Below are positions 1 through 11,517 of a stretch of 64,000 bases of DNA, in pieces; positions within the stretch are counted from its first letter, which is position 1; each line of letters starts with the position of its first letter. Below the pieces are notes generated by a model. It saw nothing but the letters and a program-made list of their open reading frames with translations. It was not told the DNA's origin and ran no database searches. The position numbers and the translations under genes are program-made. The stretch is taken from assembly GCF_033568475.1 (NCBI RefSeq), contig NC_133121.1:3100001-3164000 (forward strand), given 5' to 3'. The stretch comes from Henckelia pumila. Taxonomy: Eukaryota > Streptophyta > Magnoliopsida > Lamiales > Gesneriaceae.

Positions 1-856
1 TTGGAGAATACCGAAGCTCCCTGCAACTGATCGAATAAATCCTCTATCCTCGGTAGTGGATACTTATTCTTCACTGTGACTCTGTTGAGCTCTCGGTAGT
101 CAATGCACAATCTCATGCTGCCGTCCTTCTTCTTCACAAACAACACTGGAGCTCCCCATGGAGAAAAGCTAGGACGAACAAAGCCCTTCTCCAACAACTC
201 CTGAATCTGCTCCTTCAACTCTCTCATCTCTGTAGGAGCAAGTCGATACGGTGCCTTAGAGATAGGCACAGTATCCGGCAACAACTCAATACTGAACTCC
301 ACCTCCCTCACTGGTGGAACTCCTGCAACATCGTCAGGAAAAACATCTGGATAGTCACGTACCACCTCTATATCTGATAACGATCTGCTAGAAACATCTG
401 AGGTAGTGACCACACTAGCCAGAAAACCCTGACATCCACTGCGCAACAGTTTCCTCGCACGGACAAGTGATATCATCTGAGGAATACTGCTAGACTGAGA
501 TGCAAAGAAAGTAAACATCTCACCTCCTGTTGGCTTCACTGATACTGTCCTACGTCGGAAATCAATCGAAGCTCCATTAACTGATAGCCAGTCCATACCC
601 AAAATCAAGTCAAACCCAGTCAATGGAAGAACCACTAGATCTGCTCGAATGGAGTGTCCCTGCAACTCCAATGCCAGATCCCTGATGACACTAGTGGTAG
701 TGATAATCTGTCCGGATGGCATGGTAACATCGTAACCACTGTCTACAACCTCCGGTGAAATGCCTATCCGTCTGATAAAATCTCGGGAGATAAACGAATG
801 CGTGGCTCCTGAATCTAGCAACGCAAACGTGGAGTTGCCTCCAACTAGAATTCTCC
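1..856 (-). CDS. pol: pol of copy A: aspartic protease and start of reverse transcriptase (partial)
   Basis: The minus-strand frame is open from position 856 to the window edge. It begins with the [17 protein letters not shown] protease active site (DSG), continues through the linker with the DLILGMDWL motif of retropepsins, and ends in reverse transcriptase at the [17 protein letters not shown] block and the [15 protein letters not shown] block. There is no ATG at its head. The frame is instead consistent with splicing from gag: the segment begins right after a GCAG acceptor at 857-860 and its first codon is completed by one base from the gag exon ending at 1052. RT catalytic FIDD, RNase H and integrase are off-window. 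No frameshift or stop was seen. Confidence 0.9.
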
Positions 857-1051
857 CTGCACGCAGAAGATTCCCAACAATTCATACCACTATGCTCCCA
901 AGGTTAAAACACTAAAATCCTTAATTCTAATCACAAAGAAACAAAATTCTTATTCTAGCATGCTGATAGTTAAACTCAAGTAACAGGCATTCAAATATAA
1001 TCGCAATAAACAAAAACAAGGAATTGAAAAAGTTCTAGGGGTTAGGTATAC
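857..1051 (-). other. Putative spliceosomal intron between gag and pol (copy A)
   Basis: This is a 195-base minus-strand segment. It starts GTATACC directly after the gag codons for DTSLIT plus one base, and ends CTGCGTGCAG directly before the protease frame. It is T-rich like plant introns and contains the gag stop (TAG at 1035-1037) a few codons inside the donor. Removing it fuses gag and pol in phase 1 with a glycine codon at the junction. The same donor and acceptor occur in copy B at an intron length of 216. No transcript evidence is available here. Confidence 0.65.
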
Positions 1052-2102
1052 CGGTGATCAAGGAGGTATCTGGGTCTGCCTCCTCTGCCTGCATCACATA
1101 TACTCGCCCACTGACATTCTGCCTCTGCGGGCAGTTGGCAATCTGATGCCCTGGCTCCTTGCAGCGATAGCAGACTCCTGCTCCCAATAGACACTGCCCG
1201 GAATGCATCTTCTGGCACTTCGGACACACTGGATATCTCCCTGGAGTAGGGGCCCCGCCCCTAGTCTGCTGCTGTGGCTTCCCCTGAGGCCTCTGCTGAT
1301 TCGGGCCCTTAGATGGCCCTGTAGACTGTTTCTTCGCAGGTGGCTGCGAAGATGGTCGCTGATACCCTGTCTGCACAAACTGCCTCTTACCCTGCTGCTC
1401 TCTCTGTATCTCCCTCCGTCCCTCCTCGGAACGCAAGGCCCTGCTGACTGCAGACTCATAGGTAAAGACGTCTGCCATACGTACGTCATGTCTAATCTCA
1501 GCCCTCAGGCCCTCAACAAACTGTCGCAGCTTCTCCTGCGGACTATCAGCAATCATGGGCACAAAATGACAGCCCCTCTCATACTGGCTCACATACTCAA
1601 CCACAGATCTGTCCCCCTGACGGAGACTCATGAACTCTCGGATCATGCGACTGCGCACATCCTCAGTGAAATATTTGGCGTAGAAGATACGCCTGAACTC
1701 AGCCCATGTCAGTGTAGGTAGATGGACTCCTCTGACTGCACCCTCCCACCAAAGGGCTGCATCGCCTCGCATCATGTAAGTAGCACAGCTCACCCTGTCG
1801 GCGTCTGTGATCCCCATATAGTCGAAGATGGACTCAAGAGAGCGAATCCATCCCTCAGCCACCAACGGATCGGTGGTCCCCACAAACTCCTTAGGCCCCT
1901 TCTTCTGGAACCTCTCTGCGACGTCCTCCTCGTGGGACAGTCTGGGACGGGCAGCCTGCTGCTCCAGCAAGGCAGTAATACCCGCCATCATCGTGGCACT
2001 GGCCTGCTCCAGTGCTGTCATGGGGTGCTGCTGAGGTGGCGGTGGAGGTGGAGGTCTCCCACGTCGATTTACCTGTCTGGGAGGCATTCTGCACCACCAC
2101 AT
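1035..2102 (-). CDS. gag: gag of Ty3/gypsy copy A
   Basis: This encodes a 355-residue Gag, the nucleocapsid-capsid precursor that packages element RNA. There are two in-frame ATGs: one at 2102 giving MWWCRMPPR and one at 2087 giving MPPRQVNRRG; the second resembles the usual start of this Gag family. A proline-rich head is followed by the retrotransposon gag domain (DVAERFQKKGPKEF, then DPLVAEGWIRSLE and the ALWWEGA region, roughly residues 60-200). A basic Q/P-rich linker comes next, then a CCHC zinc knuckle (CYRCKEPGHQIANC). The reading frame stops at 1035 just after GIPNP. Those last codons lie inside the putative intron, so this form would be the intron-retained product. Confidence 0.93.
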   Translation of the reverse strand: MWWCRMPPRQVNRRGRPPPPPPPQQHPMTALEQASATMMAGITALLEQQAARPRLSHEEDVAERFQKKGPKEFVGTTDPLVAEGWIRSLESIFDYMGITDADRVSCATYMMRGDAALWWEGAVRGVHLPTLTWAEFRRIFYAKYFTEDVRSRMIREFMSLRQGDRSVVEYVSQYERGCHFVPMIADSPQEKLRQFVEGLRAEIRHDVRMADVFTYESAVSRALRSEEGRREIQREQQGKRQFVQTGYQRPSSQPPAKKQSTGPSKGPNQQRPQGKPQQQTRGGAPTPGRYPVCPKCQKMHSGQCLLGAGVCYRCKEPGHQIANCPQRQNVSGRVYVMQAEEADPDTSLITGIPNP

Positions 2103-2260
2103 ATTTATTTACATAAATCGCCATGCATAACTAAGTGTTTAAAATTAAGGCTAACTTAAAGCCTAGAAATTTAAATCATACTATAAACATTTAAAACTTA
2201 CAGACCGGTAGCGTGGATTTCTGAGCTCGCATAGCAGTAGTGACCCCTCCAAGGACCGTG

Positions 2261-2273
2261 CTCTGATACCAAC
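2261..2273 (-). other. Primer-binding site of copy A
   Basis: Directly inside the LTR the minus strand reads TTGGTATCAGAGC, complementary to the 3' end of plant initiator tRNA-Met. The same site is present in copies B (30935-30947), C and D. Confidence 0.9.
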
Positions 2274-4300
2274 TGAAACGACCCTAACTCTCTAATAAAT
2301 AAATATGCGGAAATTTTTTTTTTTTTTTATATACTACTAAATAAATATATGTACATATATGCCCATACATATATGCACTAAATAAAATACTTAAAATAAA
2401 AGGCATTCTTTAAATTAAATAAATATCTGAGTCAACCCTATAATTTAAAATATACTGCATAAATAAAATAAAATAAATAAAAATTGTGTGCATGCACTAA
2501 AAATACTTAATAAAATATTCAAACATCTCAACCCATAAAAATATTAAAAATGTATCACATGACATCATGCACGGTGACTCAGAAGCTGTCACGGTCACGG
2601 GGCTACTGCAGCGCTGCTCATACGTCCTCACCACCGGTAGGAGTAACCTGCTCCTCTACGTACTCACCTGCACCATATCAGTGTAGTGAGCCTAGAGGCC
2701 CAACATGCATACTAACAAGGGTTTAAAATAATTTAAACCAATTTATTACTAATACATACATATACATGAATGAGCATGCTTAAAAATTACATAACATAAA
2801 TTACATAAATAAACATACATAACATACATAATATCATACATACATGAGTTGTTGAGCGTTTATTTTCTTAACATCGAATGGTCCTATCCGTAAGTGTGAC
2901 CCATAGTGCGACTGATCAGTCTAAGAAACCATCGTACGAGGCTGGTGGCGAACCACCCATACATAAATGGCAGAAAACTGCCCATACATAAATGGCAGAA
3001 ACTGCCCATACATAAATGGCCACACTACTTCAATTTCCACCTAAAATATTTTATTTGCTCAACCATAGAAATTAAATCATAACATAAAAATTGATTTCAT
3101 GAATGCATGTACTTAAATAAATTGTGTGTCCTTCATATATATTTAATTTAATTTTCTTACTAACATATAAATATTAAAATAACTTAAATGCATAAAAATA
3201 ATTAAATATATAATCAGGACACATGCAATTTTCTCATGGTTTGATACAGCTGCTGGCCCTAGACATGCAAGCCCAATAACTTAAGAGTTGGCCCATAAAT
3301 CAACCAAAGCCCATTAAGACTAACTTAGGCCCAATAACACTGACACTGGCCCAATGGGCCCAAAAGCCCAATAACAGGCCCAATAAATTTCATGGGCTCC
3401 CAAGCCCATAAAAATTTTTGGCCAACTTAAAAATTTAAATAAAATTTATTAAAACCCAAAAATAAATAAAATAACCCAAAATAATTTAAAGTAACCCAAA
3501 TAAATTAAATGGTACTAATTAAATTTTTTTGGGAATTTAATTAGTCCATTTAACTCCTAATTAACTTAAAAACTTAAAAATAAAAATACCCGAGCCCAAT
3601 TAAAATAACCCGGACCCGGACCCACTTAACTTAACCCATATTATTTTAGACCCGACCCGGACCCAAGACCCGACCCGGAACCATCAGAAACCCTAGAACC
3701 CGATTGCCCCCTTCTCCATTCTCCTCGGCCGAGAGCAGCAGGCCTTCTTGGCCTGCTGCCGGCTGGCTCCGGCCGTCCCTGGCCGGGGCGCCACCGCCCG
3801 GACGTAGCCCACGTCCGGGCGGACCTAACCCAACCAGGCCCCAGCCCCCATGCAGCCAGGAACCACCGAGCCGCAGCCATTCTCCCCAAACCCTAAACTG
3901 ACAGAAAAATGGGCAGCCATGGTTCAGATCGATCCAGGCCAATCCTAGCCCGTTCCAGCCCTTGTCCGACCCTACCACTCGACCCTAGGGACCCCAAGGA
4001 ACCCTTCTAAGCATGGACCAGCAGCCTACCTAGCCATGGACATGAAAAACGTGAGCATAAACTCCATGAAGCCAAACCGAGAGCAATAAAGAAAGGATTT
4101 GAAAATTCTTGCTGTCAAAAATAATGAGTCTCGGTCCTACACACCCACACACATACATACACTGATATAGGATTAAAAAGTGAAGAAAATCATGCATAAA
4201 TACTTCACATAATTATTTAACCCATAAATCATAAATTTAAATAATTAAATATCCTAATTATGCAGGCGGATTTATGTAATTAAAAATACCGGGTGTTACA
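2274..4300 (-). repeat. 5' LTR of copy A
   Basis: In minus orientation it runs from TGTAACACCCGG (4300 down) to GGGTCGTTTCA (ending 2274). At 2,027 bp it is about 650-800 bp shorter than the LTRs of copies B, C and D, owing mainly to missing sequence near its 5' end. It keeps the GC-rich block with G-runs (on the minus strand, about 3590-3700) and the cluster of GGCCCA/AGCCCA motifs (about 3270-3410). Small ORFs inside the GC-rich block are not thought to be genes. Confidence 0.92.
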
Positions 4301-4900
4301 TAGATACTAGTGGGCTTTTCTATTTGATTGATGGGCTTAAATAGAATCCCAAAATATAAATATAGGGTTATGGCCCTCAGATCACACGACGTCTACATCG
4401 ACACAGTCATTCTATTTTATTCCCATCGATAGTTAGAGAGCGTGAGAGAACTGAAGGAACTCTCAAATCAAATCATGTTGATCTGGAAGGCCAAACCATG
4501 CAGATCTACATCGGTATCAATTGTTAAGAATTGAGGTACGCTTTCGCTTAAGTTTACAGTATTTAATCTTGATGATTTAGCATGATGATTCTGGGTTTAA
4601 GTTTATGGGGAATTTTCCCTAACAGTACGTAGATGAAAAAATGTTTCAATAAAAAAAATTCTGCCGACGAATTATGCCCATGGATGCGGATACCCTAATC
4701 AACTTGCTCCAAGAATCATGGCATAGCATCGCACGTTCATTTTCTGAAAAATCATGCGACTGCGGCCACCAGTTGGCCAAAACGATATAAATTTCTCTAT
4801 AAAATGTGAGTTTAAATTTATATAAAAGCGAAAAAATCCTCAACTACACCACCAACATCGTCTCAATAATACAAAACATAAATAAATTTTATATAGTCGT
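4301..4900. other. Intergenic stretch, no gene recognised
   Basis: This is unique-looking sequence to the right of copy A. No convincing reading frame was found; a 65-codon minus ORF at 4646-4843 has no family resemblance. The part around 4370-4560 is less AT-rich than its surroundings and could be an old repeat or a non-coding exon, but nothing in it identifies it. Confidence 0.4.
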
Positions 4901-4904
4901 ACTT

Positions 4905-5125
4905 TTTTTCACACAGATTAATTAAGAAATATCATTTAGAAAATAAATTTTATACAAACTTCATTGTATCCCTATTTAATGTATTAAAAAATATTGCATA
5001 ATTTTTAAGTTGTAGTTAATAGGGGTATATTAATAAGTGTAAAAAAAATACTAAATATGGTATATGATTATATATTTGGGACAAACAAAAAAAAAACGTG
5101 AACTATATAATTGGGACGGATAAAA
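4905..5125. mobile_element. Degenerate Stowaway-like MITE fragment
   Basis: This stretch ends with AATTGGGACGGAT (about 5111-5123), which is the decayed inside-out version of the CTCCGTCCCAATTAT terminus. Its interior (AGGGGTATATTAATAAG, AAATATGGTATATGATTATA) matches, in reverse orientation, the interior of the complete element at 8505-8760. The outer end is lost. Confidence 0.7.
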
Positions 5126-5129
5126 TATC

Positions 5130-5760
5130 TTTTAAGAGGGTGACCGAGTTGATAATGTATGTGAGTTTTTGAGAATACGAAATTTGGTTTTCACGACATT
5201 TTATCGGACAAGCGAGTTCCACAATTTATGTCCAATATATTTTATATGACTACCGTGATTTGCAAATTATTGAACTAATCCGAGATTTACTAGCACCCAA
5301 CGAATATCAACGTTTGTGAGTTCAATCGTCACGTGAAAGAAACACCCCGAACTCATATTTATGTGATTGTATTTGTAGACAATTAAATTTGTCAACCTTC
5401 AAATATGGCAAGTACGAAATAATTAAATATCAATAAACCAATTAGCTATTTTTGGGAATATTAAATTTCTAAAAAAATAAATAGTTAATTAATTGATATT
5501 TTAATATATTTTGTGATTAAATCAAGATTTTTAAATCAAGATTACATATTGCACAAATTGGAATAGAATACTAATATTTTTAGTATTTGAGATCAAATCT
5601 TGCATCAAATAGAAAAAAATACTAATATTTTTAGTATTTAAAATCAAATCTTGTGATTAGTGGAAGATAATCACCAAATAAATCAGGAGAAGCCAATCAA
5701 ATTGCGACACCTTATCAAATAAAAATGGTAGGAATCTGCATCTTTCAGCTACAAATAGGG
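5130..5760. other. AT-rich intergenic stretch
   Basis: No gene was recognised. A short direct repeat is visible (two stretches containing ATACTAATATTTTTAGTATTT, about 5567-5588 and 5619-5640). This flanks the minisatellite locus that follows and may be part of the same old repeat element. Confidence 0.4.
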
Positions 5761-5839
5761 GGCAGATGACCAAGAAGAAAACACAACAAAGAAGATTGAA
5801 GCAAATAAGTAGAATAATTCAAGATTTTTCTCTCAAGTC

Positions 5840-6335
5840 ATATTCAAGAAGTTCAAGGCGCAATTCAAGGCGTTCTTCTTCAAAATCATCAAATTCGAGA
5901 AGATCAAGGCGTGATTCAAGGGATTAATTGTATTCTTCTTCAAATATACTTAAATTCATTCAAATTCAAGAAGATCATGTTCTTCATCAAATTCAAGAAG
6001 TTCGTGTTCTTCATCAAACAAATCAAATTCAAGAAGATCGTGTTCTTCATCAAATTCAAGAAGTTCGGGTTCTTCAACAAATAAATCAAATTCAAAAAGA
6101 TTGTGTTCTTCATCAAATTCAAGAAGTTCGCATTCTTCATCAAATAAATCAAATTCAAGAAGATTATGTTCTTCATCAAATTCAAGAAGTTCATGTTCTT
6201 CAACAAATAAATCAAATTCAAGAAGATCGTGTTCTTCATAAAATTCAAAAAGATCGTGTTCTTCATCAAATTCAAGATAACAAATTTCAAGGCGCGATTC
6301 AAGAAGTTCATCGTGTTCTTCCCAAATTTTGAAGT
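5840..6335 (+). repeat. Minisatellite of 27-bp and 36-bp subunits (63-bp higher-order unit)
   Basis: The core is a 27-base subunit of the type CAAATTCAAGAAGATCGTG plus TTCTTCAT. It alternates with a 36-base form carrying an extra nine bases, which gives a 63-bp higher-order unit repeated about four times between 5950 and 6290, with degenerate flanks. Because 63 is a multiple of three and the unit lacks stops, it stays open on both strands (134 codons plus, 123 minus). The plus frame reads as alternating IQEDRVLHQ and IQEVRVLHQINQ. There is no start context or homology that would make it a gene. The preceding and following sequence looks like an old repeat, possibly an LTR. Confidence 0.85.
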
Positions 6336-6965
6336 TTAATTTGATATCAAGGTGTTAACTCATTGAATTATTTTATCAAAGACATCAAATCAAATCTCAA
6401 GACATCAAATCTTTCTTCTAGAAGATCAAATACTCAAGAAATTCAAATTTATCAAAAAATTGTCATTGAAAAGGAAAATCAAAGGATTATTTAGAAATTG
6501 CATCCACTAATCTTTATTTAATTTTTCAAATTCAGTTTATATCAATTTTTTATTTCTTAATTTTAAAAAATAAAAAATTTTGCGCTACTGTATTATTCGA
6601 GTTTCGACGTTGGGATAGCTCTAGCGAATCTGGCCCAAGACCCAAGTCAAAATTGTTAATACATCCTCGCGATTCAATATCTAATCATTTGGACCAGAAT
6701 CAAGATGCCCATATTTCCTCAAAATATCACACACAAATAAAATTTTCAAGATAAATAATTAAATCTTACAAAGAATAATTTATTATTATATATTATTACA
6801 TCTTTCTTTAGTCAAAAGTGGAAGTGATAGAAGGGGTAAGAATAGTTTGTTCTATGGATCAAAGCTTCAATCGTCTTGGTAACGAAAGTTCCATTAATCC
6901 CTTGTCACATTTAGCCAGAGAATAACGAAAGGGCACGAAGCTCCAAATTTTTTTTTTTTAAAAAT
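6336..6965. other. Intergenic, probable tail of an old repeat
   Basis: No reading frame was recognised. The block at about 6580-6690 is less AT-rich than its surroundings and could be an LTR end or an old leader, but no matching second copy is in the window. Confidence 0.3.
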
Positions 6966-6967
6966 CA

Positions 6968-6970
<3 letters not shown>

Positions 6971-7003
<33 letters not shown>
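6971..7003. repeat. (TA)n microsatellite
   Basis: A run of about sixteen TA dinucleotides is embedded in AT-rich DNA. Confidence 0.9.
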
Positions 7004-7010
<7 letters not shown>

Positions 7011-8500
7011 ATCATCTTTAAGGATCCCAAAAACAAATTAAATCAAAGATTTTTTTTTTATTTTTTTATTTTGCGTAGGAACTCGCAATATCTGATATGA
7101 TTGTGTTATCTAGAATATTATGGTACATTGATTTCAGCGTGGACCAGAAAAAGGAGAAAAACAATTATTGGGCTTTCCTTAATAACATGTAAATGTTGAT
7201 TTAGGTTTTTATGATAGAATTCACGCGTTGTGTTGGCTGAAAAATCGAACACATGATCTTGATTGAGTATATATCTATTTTATTAATTCGCACACTCTAG
7301 GTAATATGATAACATCAATTGCTTATATATATATAATATATATAATTTTGACTTTAGGACTGAGGATTTTAAAAATGTAAAAATAAGGCAAAGGATGCAA
7401 CCAGAAGTGTTGCACGTGTTGAGCATTTGATGGGGGTAAAAGACGAAAACAATGATGTACATGGCCAGCTATATTTTCTTTGGAATGTTTGTTTGAAATG
7501 GCCAAACTACTTTACCCAAACACATCACCAACCAGGCAACATATACATTTTGGTGCATGGTCTTCATCATACATACAATTTACTCGCTACTTTCCTCCAC
7601 TTTTTCTCAGATTTCAACTTTTAAATTTTGATGCAACTTTAAATGTTTCGAAAATGTTGTATCGAGTTAGAGAAAGAGGATTGATATCATATGCTATTAT
7701 TGCTACCCATTTTAATAGAAATAATAGTTATGCAATGCTTGAATAAGAACGAGTTTTAATTGTGAAAAACGATAGCATTTGCTTTTGATTACACTATATT
7801 AAAACCGAGAATATGAGAAAAATATTAGTACACTAGCTATTAATGTTTTTATCATATTGTTTATATATAACTTATTTATGATCTGATGTCAAAATTTCAG
7901 GTTTTGGACGAAGTCTCAAACTCAAAACGCAATTATAATAGGTCCTCGACCCAAATTCAAAGGAAAAAAGAATTATATTTTCCAGGACTTTACTATATTT
8001 TTCAAGAATCTGAAATGCTTTATCGCAGTGTGATACGCATCAATTTATCACATCAGCAATCTTGTGTACGCGTACATTTAAGATTTTGGCATACCCGTGA
8101 ATGCATCTGTACCACAGTACCAGTTTATTTGATTCGTCTCCAATACAATTTTTTTATGAAGATAAATAAATAATATATGTACATGTCTTCCCCCCCAAAA
8201 AAAAATAGAAAATAAGGAGGAACGTAACCAATTAATGCTTCTTGTTGTTAATAACTGAGGATTCCAACAACATGCATATATTTATTTGCTTTCATGGATC
8301 TAAGTCTAACGATCTGTAAAAAGATACAGATTATGGTTCCAACAATATACCACACTAATTTGTCCTCCAATTGTGGTTCGTGAAGAAATCACTTACAAAA
8401 TCCTTCATAGTTGTTTATTAGCCACAGAGCATGAATTCCGTAGAAAACGAGCATATGCATTTTATAGTACTTGAGTTTAAGGGCATTTCTCTAAAACTAT
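7004..8500. other. AT-rich intergenic stretch
   Basis: Several short frames exist (for example 7886-8173, 95 codons), but none shows a recognisable domain, splice structure or codon pattern. A short AT microsatellite lies near 7325-7345. Confidence 0.5.
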
Positions 8501-8504
8501 AATA

Positions 8505-8760
8505 CTCTCTCCGTCCCAATTATATTGTCCACGTTTTTTTTTGTCTCAAATATATAGTCATACACCATATTTAATAATATTTTTTTTACACTTCTTTACT
8601 AATATACCCCTATTAACTACACCTTGAAAATTGTGCAATTATTTTTTAATACATTAAATAGGGATAAAATAGGAAGTTTATATAAAATTTAATTTCCCAA
8701 TAAATTTTTCTTAATTCGTTTGAAAACTAAAACAAGACAAAATATATGGGACGGAGGGAG
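8505..8760. mobile_element. Stowaway-like MITE (Tc1/mariner type), complete
   Basis: It begins CTCTCTCCGTCCCAATTAT and ends ATATATGGGACGGAGGGAG, which are the classic Stowaway terminal inverted repeats. It is flanked on both sides by the TA dinucleotide target duplication (8503-8504 and 8761-8762). Length is 256 bp with no coding capacity. A degenerate relative lies at about 4905-5125. Confidence 0.93.
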
Positions 8761-8831
8761 TAGATCTTATGTAAGACGGTACATCCATAAGATGGTACAT
8801 TCATAAGACAGATCGACATAACTAATATGTC

Positions 8832-9000
8832 AAAAACTCCCATGAGACGGTCTCAAGAGTCATTTTTATGAGACGAGTCTCTTGTATGGGTTATCCATTA
8901 AAAAGTATTACAATTTATGCCAAAAGTATTACTTATTATTATAAATATGGGTAAGGTTGACCCATCTCACGGATGAAACCGTCTCACAGTAGTGTTACTC
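8832..9000. mobile_element. MITE-like repeat with GAGACGGTCTCA ends
   Basis: The left end contains ATGAGACGGTCTCAAGAG and the right end GATGAAACCGTCTCACAGTAG, forming imperfect inverted repeats. The interior has CATTAAAAAGTATTAC and AAATATGGGTAAGGTTGACC. Partial relatives are seen near 26330-26410 and 53960-54065, so it is a dispersed family. Class is uncertain. Confidence 0.65.
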
Positions 9001-9420
9001 AACTAATATTTACAATGAAAAACAATATTTTTTCATGAATCGGGTCGAATAAGATATTCGTCTCATGAAAGTGAGACATATATATATGAGCTAACAATGA
9101 TTTTTTACATGGACTATATTAATATGGACATTGGATATAGTCTTAGGCTAATATGTTAAATCTAGAATCTCATTAACCGCATTTTCCTAAAATAAAAGTT
9201 TTGTTTCGAAATACACTAAATAATTCCATATAAACAGTGAAATATTTTCTTGACCCACACTTTTTCTCCACCCTTTTAGGAGTTTTAAAACGGGTAAGGA
9301 TTGTGATCATCCAAAACAAATAAAATATTTATGACTATTTTTTCTAAAAATTAAAAAATTTGTTACAAAAAAATCCTCATATTCACCCTTCAATTCATGG
9401 TCGGTGCGACCCTACGTACT
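9001..9420. other. Upstream region of the RADIALIS-like gene
   Basis: AT-rich with no gene. It contains a possible further fragment of the GAGACG repeat family (about 9040-9080). Confidence 0.4.
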
Positions 9421-9442
9421 CACCTTTTCTTCCCTCGGAGCC

Positions 9443-9449
9443 TATAAAA
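9443..9449 (+). promoter_or_regulatory. TATA box of the RADIALIS-like gene
   Basis: TATAAAA lies in CCTATAAAAGAGG, 127 bases upstream of the ATG at 9576. This fits a transcription start near 9475 and a leader of about 100 bases. Confidence 0.7.
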
Positions 9450-9575
9450 GAGGCAGCATTCCCACCTATACCACACATCCCATCTCAAGTACTCTTCTCT
9501 AAACAACTACTTGTTTGAACTCCATTCTTAGACCAATATCATAGACTGTTCCATTGCCTCGAACCAAAAACAAAA

Positions 9576-10237
9576 ATGGCGTCGAGCTCCATGTCTAGTC
9601 GTTCCAGAAACTGGACCGCCAAGGAAAACAAGGCGTTCGAGCAGGCATTAGCAGTGTACGACAAGGACACTCCTGATCGTTGGGACAACGTGGCTAAGGC
9701 CGTGGCCGGACGAACAGCCGAAGAAGTGAAGAGACATTATGAGATTCTTGTGGAAGATGTGAAGAGTATCGAGAGTGGGAAAGTACCCTTCCCTGATTAC
9801 AGGACCACTCGGCAAAGTGGTAGCATGAAGAACGATGAGCAAAGGTATATATATAGTACGTACTATGTATAATATATTAATACTAGCTAATGTCCAATAC
9901 AAGTACCGGTTCATAATATTGGTCTCATGATCTTAGCCACCTTTCCATATAAAACCCAATATTTATTTTCATGGTTTTTATTGCTTAGGTATAAAATGCA
10001 TGTTGGGAAGTTCTAAAATATGGCTTTGGATTAGGAGAATAATGTGACAAATCAACAAAAAAATTTACGAAAGTCACAAAAAAAAAATTTATGGCACGTG
10101 GTTCTAATTTCTCCACATCAAATTTCATGCATAGTTTCAATAATTAGTAATTATATACTTTAATAAAATATAGTATTTTCGAGGTAATCAACTTGCATAT
10201 TTTTGAATGCAGGATGAAAAATCTGAAGCCTCAGTGA
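9576..10237 (+). CDS. RADIALIS-like single-repeat MYB/SANT protein, two exons
   Basis: The model is exon 1 at 9576-9844 and exon 2 at 10213-10237, joined by a GT-AG intron (GTATATAT ... TTGAATGCAG); it encodes 97 residues. The single MYB/SANT repeat spans roughly residues 11-62, with [27 protein letters not shown] and [13 protein letters not shown]. After it come the PFPDYR block and, from exon 2, the terminal RMKNLKPQ; both are hallmarks of RADIALIS-like proteins. RAD itself controls dorsoventral floral asymmetry by competing with MYB-like partners such as DIV/DRIF; relatives act in diverse organs, so the exact role here is not inferable. The start codon is the first ATG after the TATA box. 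The exon 2 junction is what restores the family's C-terminus; without it the frame runs into intron sequence and stops at 9872. Confidence 0.92.
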
Positions 10238-10239
10238 GG

Positions 10240-11517
10240 GAAACGTGGAAGACGAAGCAATTAAAGATGCATATTTATTATAAAACTAAATATGAATATG
10301 AAGATCATGTAATGTTAGAAATGGATGCGTGCAGTGATCTCTCCTGCAATCTATAAAGCTACGCATCTTTTATCTACCTTATTCGCTAATTAATTAACTA
10401 TCTTTAGTTAACTGATAATTTGGAAGAAGCTTTCTTGTTCCAGTATTTAATGAATCGAATAAAATTATTGCCATTGTTATGAATATGTGTATTTTGGATC
10501 AAATTTTCTTGTGTACTTTAAGGTTTAATTAACTAATGTTTGGATTCAAAATACACATTCACCAATATAAAATTGTAATCTTGTCAGAAAAATTCACCCA
10601 CCTGACGGCATCTCAAGTTTTAAGTCCTAAATAAAATGATAATATTTATTTCAAGTATTTGAATGTATTATACACAATTTCACATCTTCTTCTTTTTTAT
10701 TTTTTTTATTTTTTTTTTGAAAAATCGGCTACCTTTCTAATTAACGAGCAATTAATAGTAATTTCATGGCCGAAAGGAAAGTCGAATCCTCATTGCAGGA
10801 TCAAAGTCCCAATTCATTTAAAGTCGTGGGGTCCATGTTCTAAACCTCAAATCTGGGGCTATTCAGGTCCACGTTCTAGGTTCAAATTTCCAGAAATTGA
10901 ACTCACACTGAAAACACTCCATCAGCTATATACAATTTTCACAGATATTTTTCCATTTACACACACTCGATATCAGTTCATTCGAAATATCAACTCCAGC
11001 TTCCCCAAAAGGGATCAAAGTGGTTCATGGTTCTCATTCTCAGTTCTTAAGCAGTCTCATACACTTTCGGTTACCACTACTCGTCCTATGAACACACAAA
11101 ATATGTATATGTGATACCGAGATTCCAACTTTACTTCGATGGGCCTGCATCTACACCATGCTATATATTTTCTAGAGTCCTTTGTCAAAATAGCCATGGA
11201 CCATCTAGATTCTTGTGTATATTCTTCCTATACAAATATTGTCAGTTGAATACGGAAAAGGGATGATCTTAAATCAAATGCAGTCTCGACACAGATTGGT
11301 AAGCAAATCTTCACCTAGTTGTGACTTTAAATCAGTTTCACCAAATCCTAGCTCAATTGCGTTGCAGCCATCCATGAAGTAACCAAAAAGATCTCTATCC
11401 GCTGTTTGCGACCAGCAATTAATACCACGAATGAAGAAATACATGTCTCATACAGCTGAAATACCGAACACTAAGCAACAATGCTTCACAAAGGCTAACT
11501 AAGGAGGAGGTTTAACT
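10240..11517. other. 3' flank and intergenic stretch
   Basis: The 3' untranslated region of the RADIALIS-like gene probably ends near 10450-10510. Beyond it no gene was recognised. A 151-codon plus frame (10659-11114) has low-complexity, unstructured composition and no detectable family. Confidence 0.5.

Larger units (their letters stand above)
1..4300 (-). mobile_element. Ty3/gypsy LTR retrotransposon copy A (partial, cut by window edge)
   Basis: This is the 5' two-fifths or so of a chromovirus-type Ty3/gypsy element read on the minus strand: 5' LTR (2274-4300), primer-binding site (2261-2273), gag (1035-2102), then protease and the start of reverse transcriptase running off position 1. The LTR has the TG...CA ends shared by the family, and the PBS matches the 3' end of plant initiator tRNA-Met. 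The remaining pol and the 3' LTR lie outside the window, so the target duplication cannot be checked; the outer flank on the right begins tagat. All coding sequence visible here is open, so this copy may be functional. The long LTR, the CCHC gag and the chromodomain-like C-terminus seen in sister copies fit the Tekay/Del lineage, but the lineage call is from general resemblance only. Confidence 0.93.

Noticed and set aside
1203..2159. Plus-strand ORFs over copy A gag (and similar antisense frames over other gag and pol copies)
   Set aside because: They are shadows of the real minus-strand gag and pol frames.
5950..6290. CRISPR-like regular array
   Set aside because: Units are contiguous with no unique spacers, and the window is plant nuclear DNA; it is a minisatellite.
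7886..8173. 95-codon plus ORF
   Set aside because: No recognisable domain; the region is AT-rich intergenic DNA between MITEs and the composition is not gene-like.
10659..11114. 151-codon plus ORF downstream of the RADIALIS-like gene
   Set aside because: Low-complexity start, no family resemblance, no conserved splice or promoter context.
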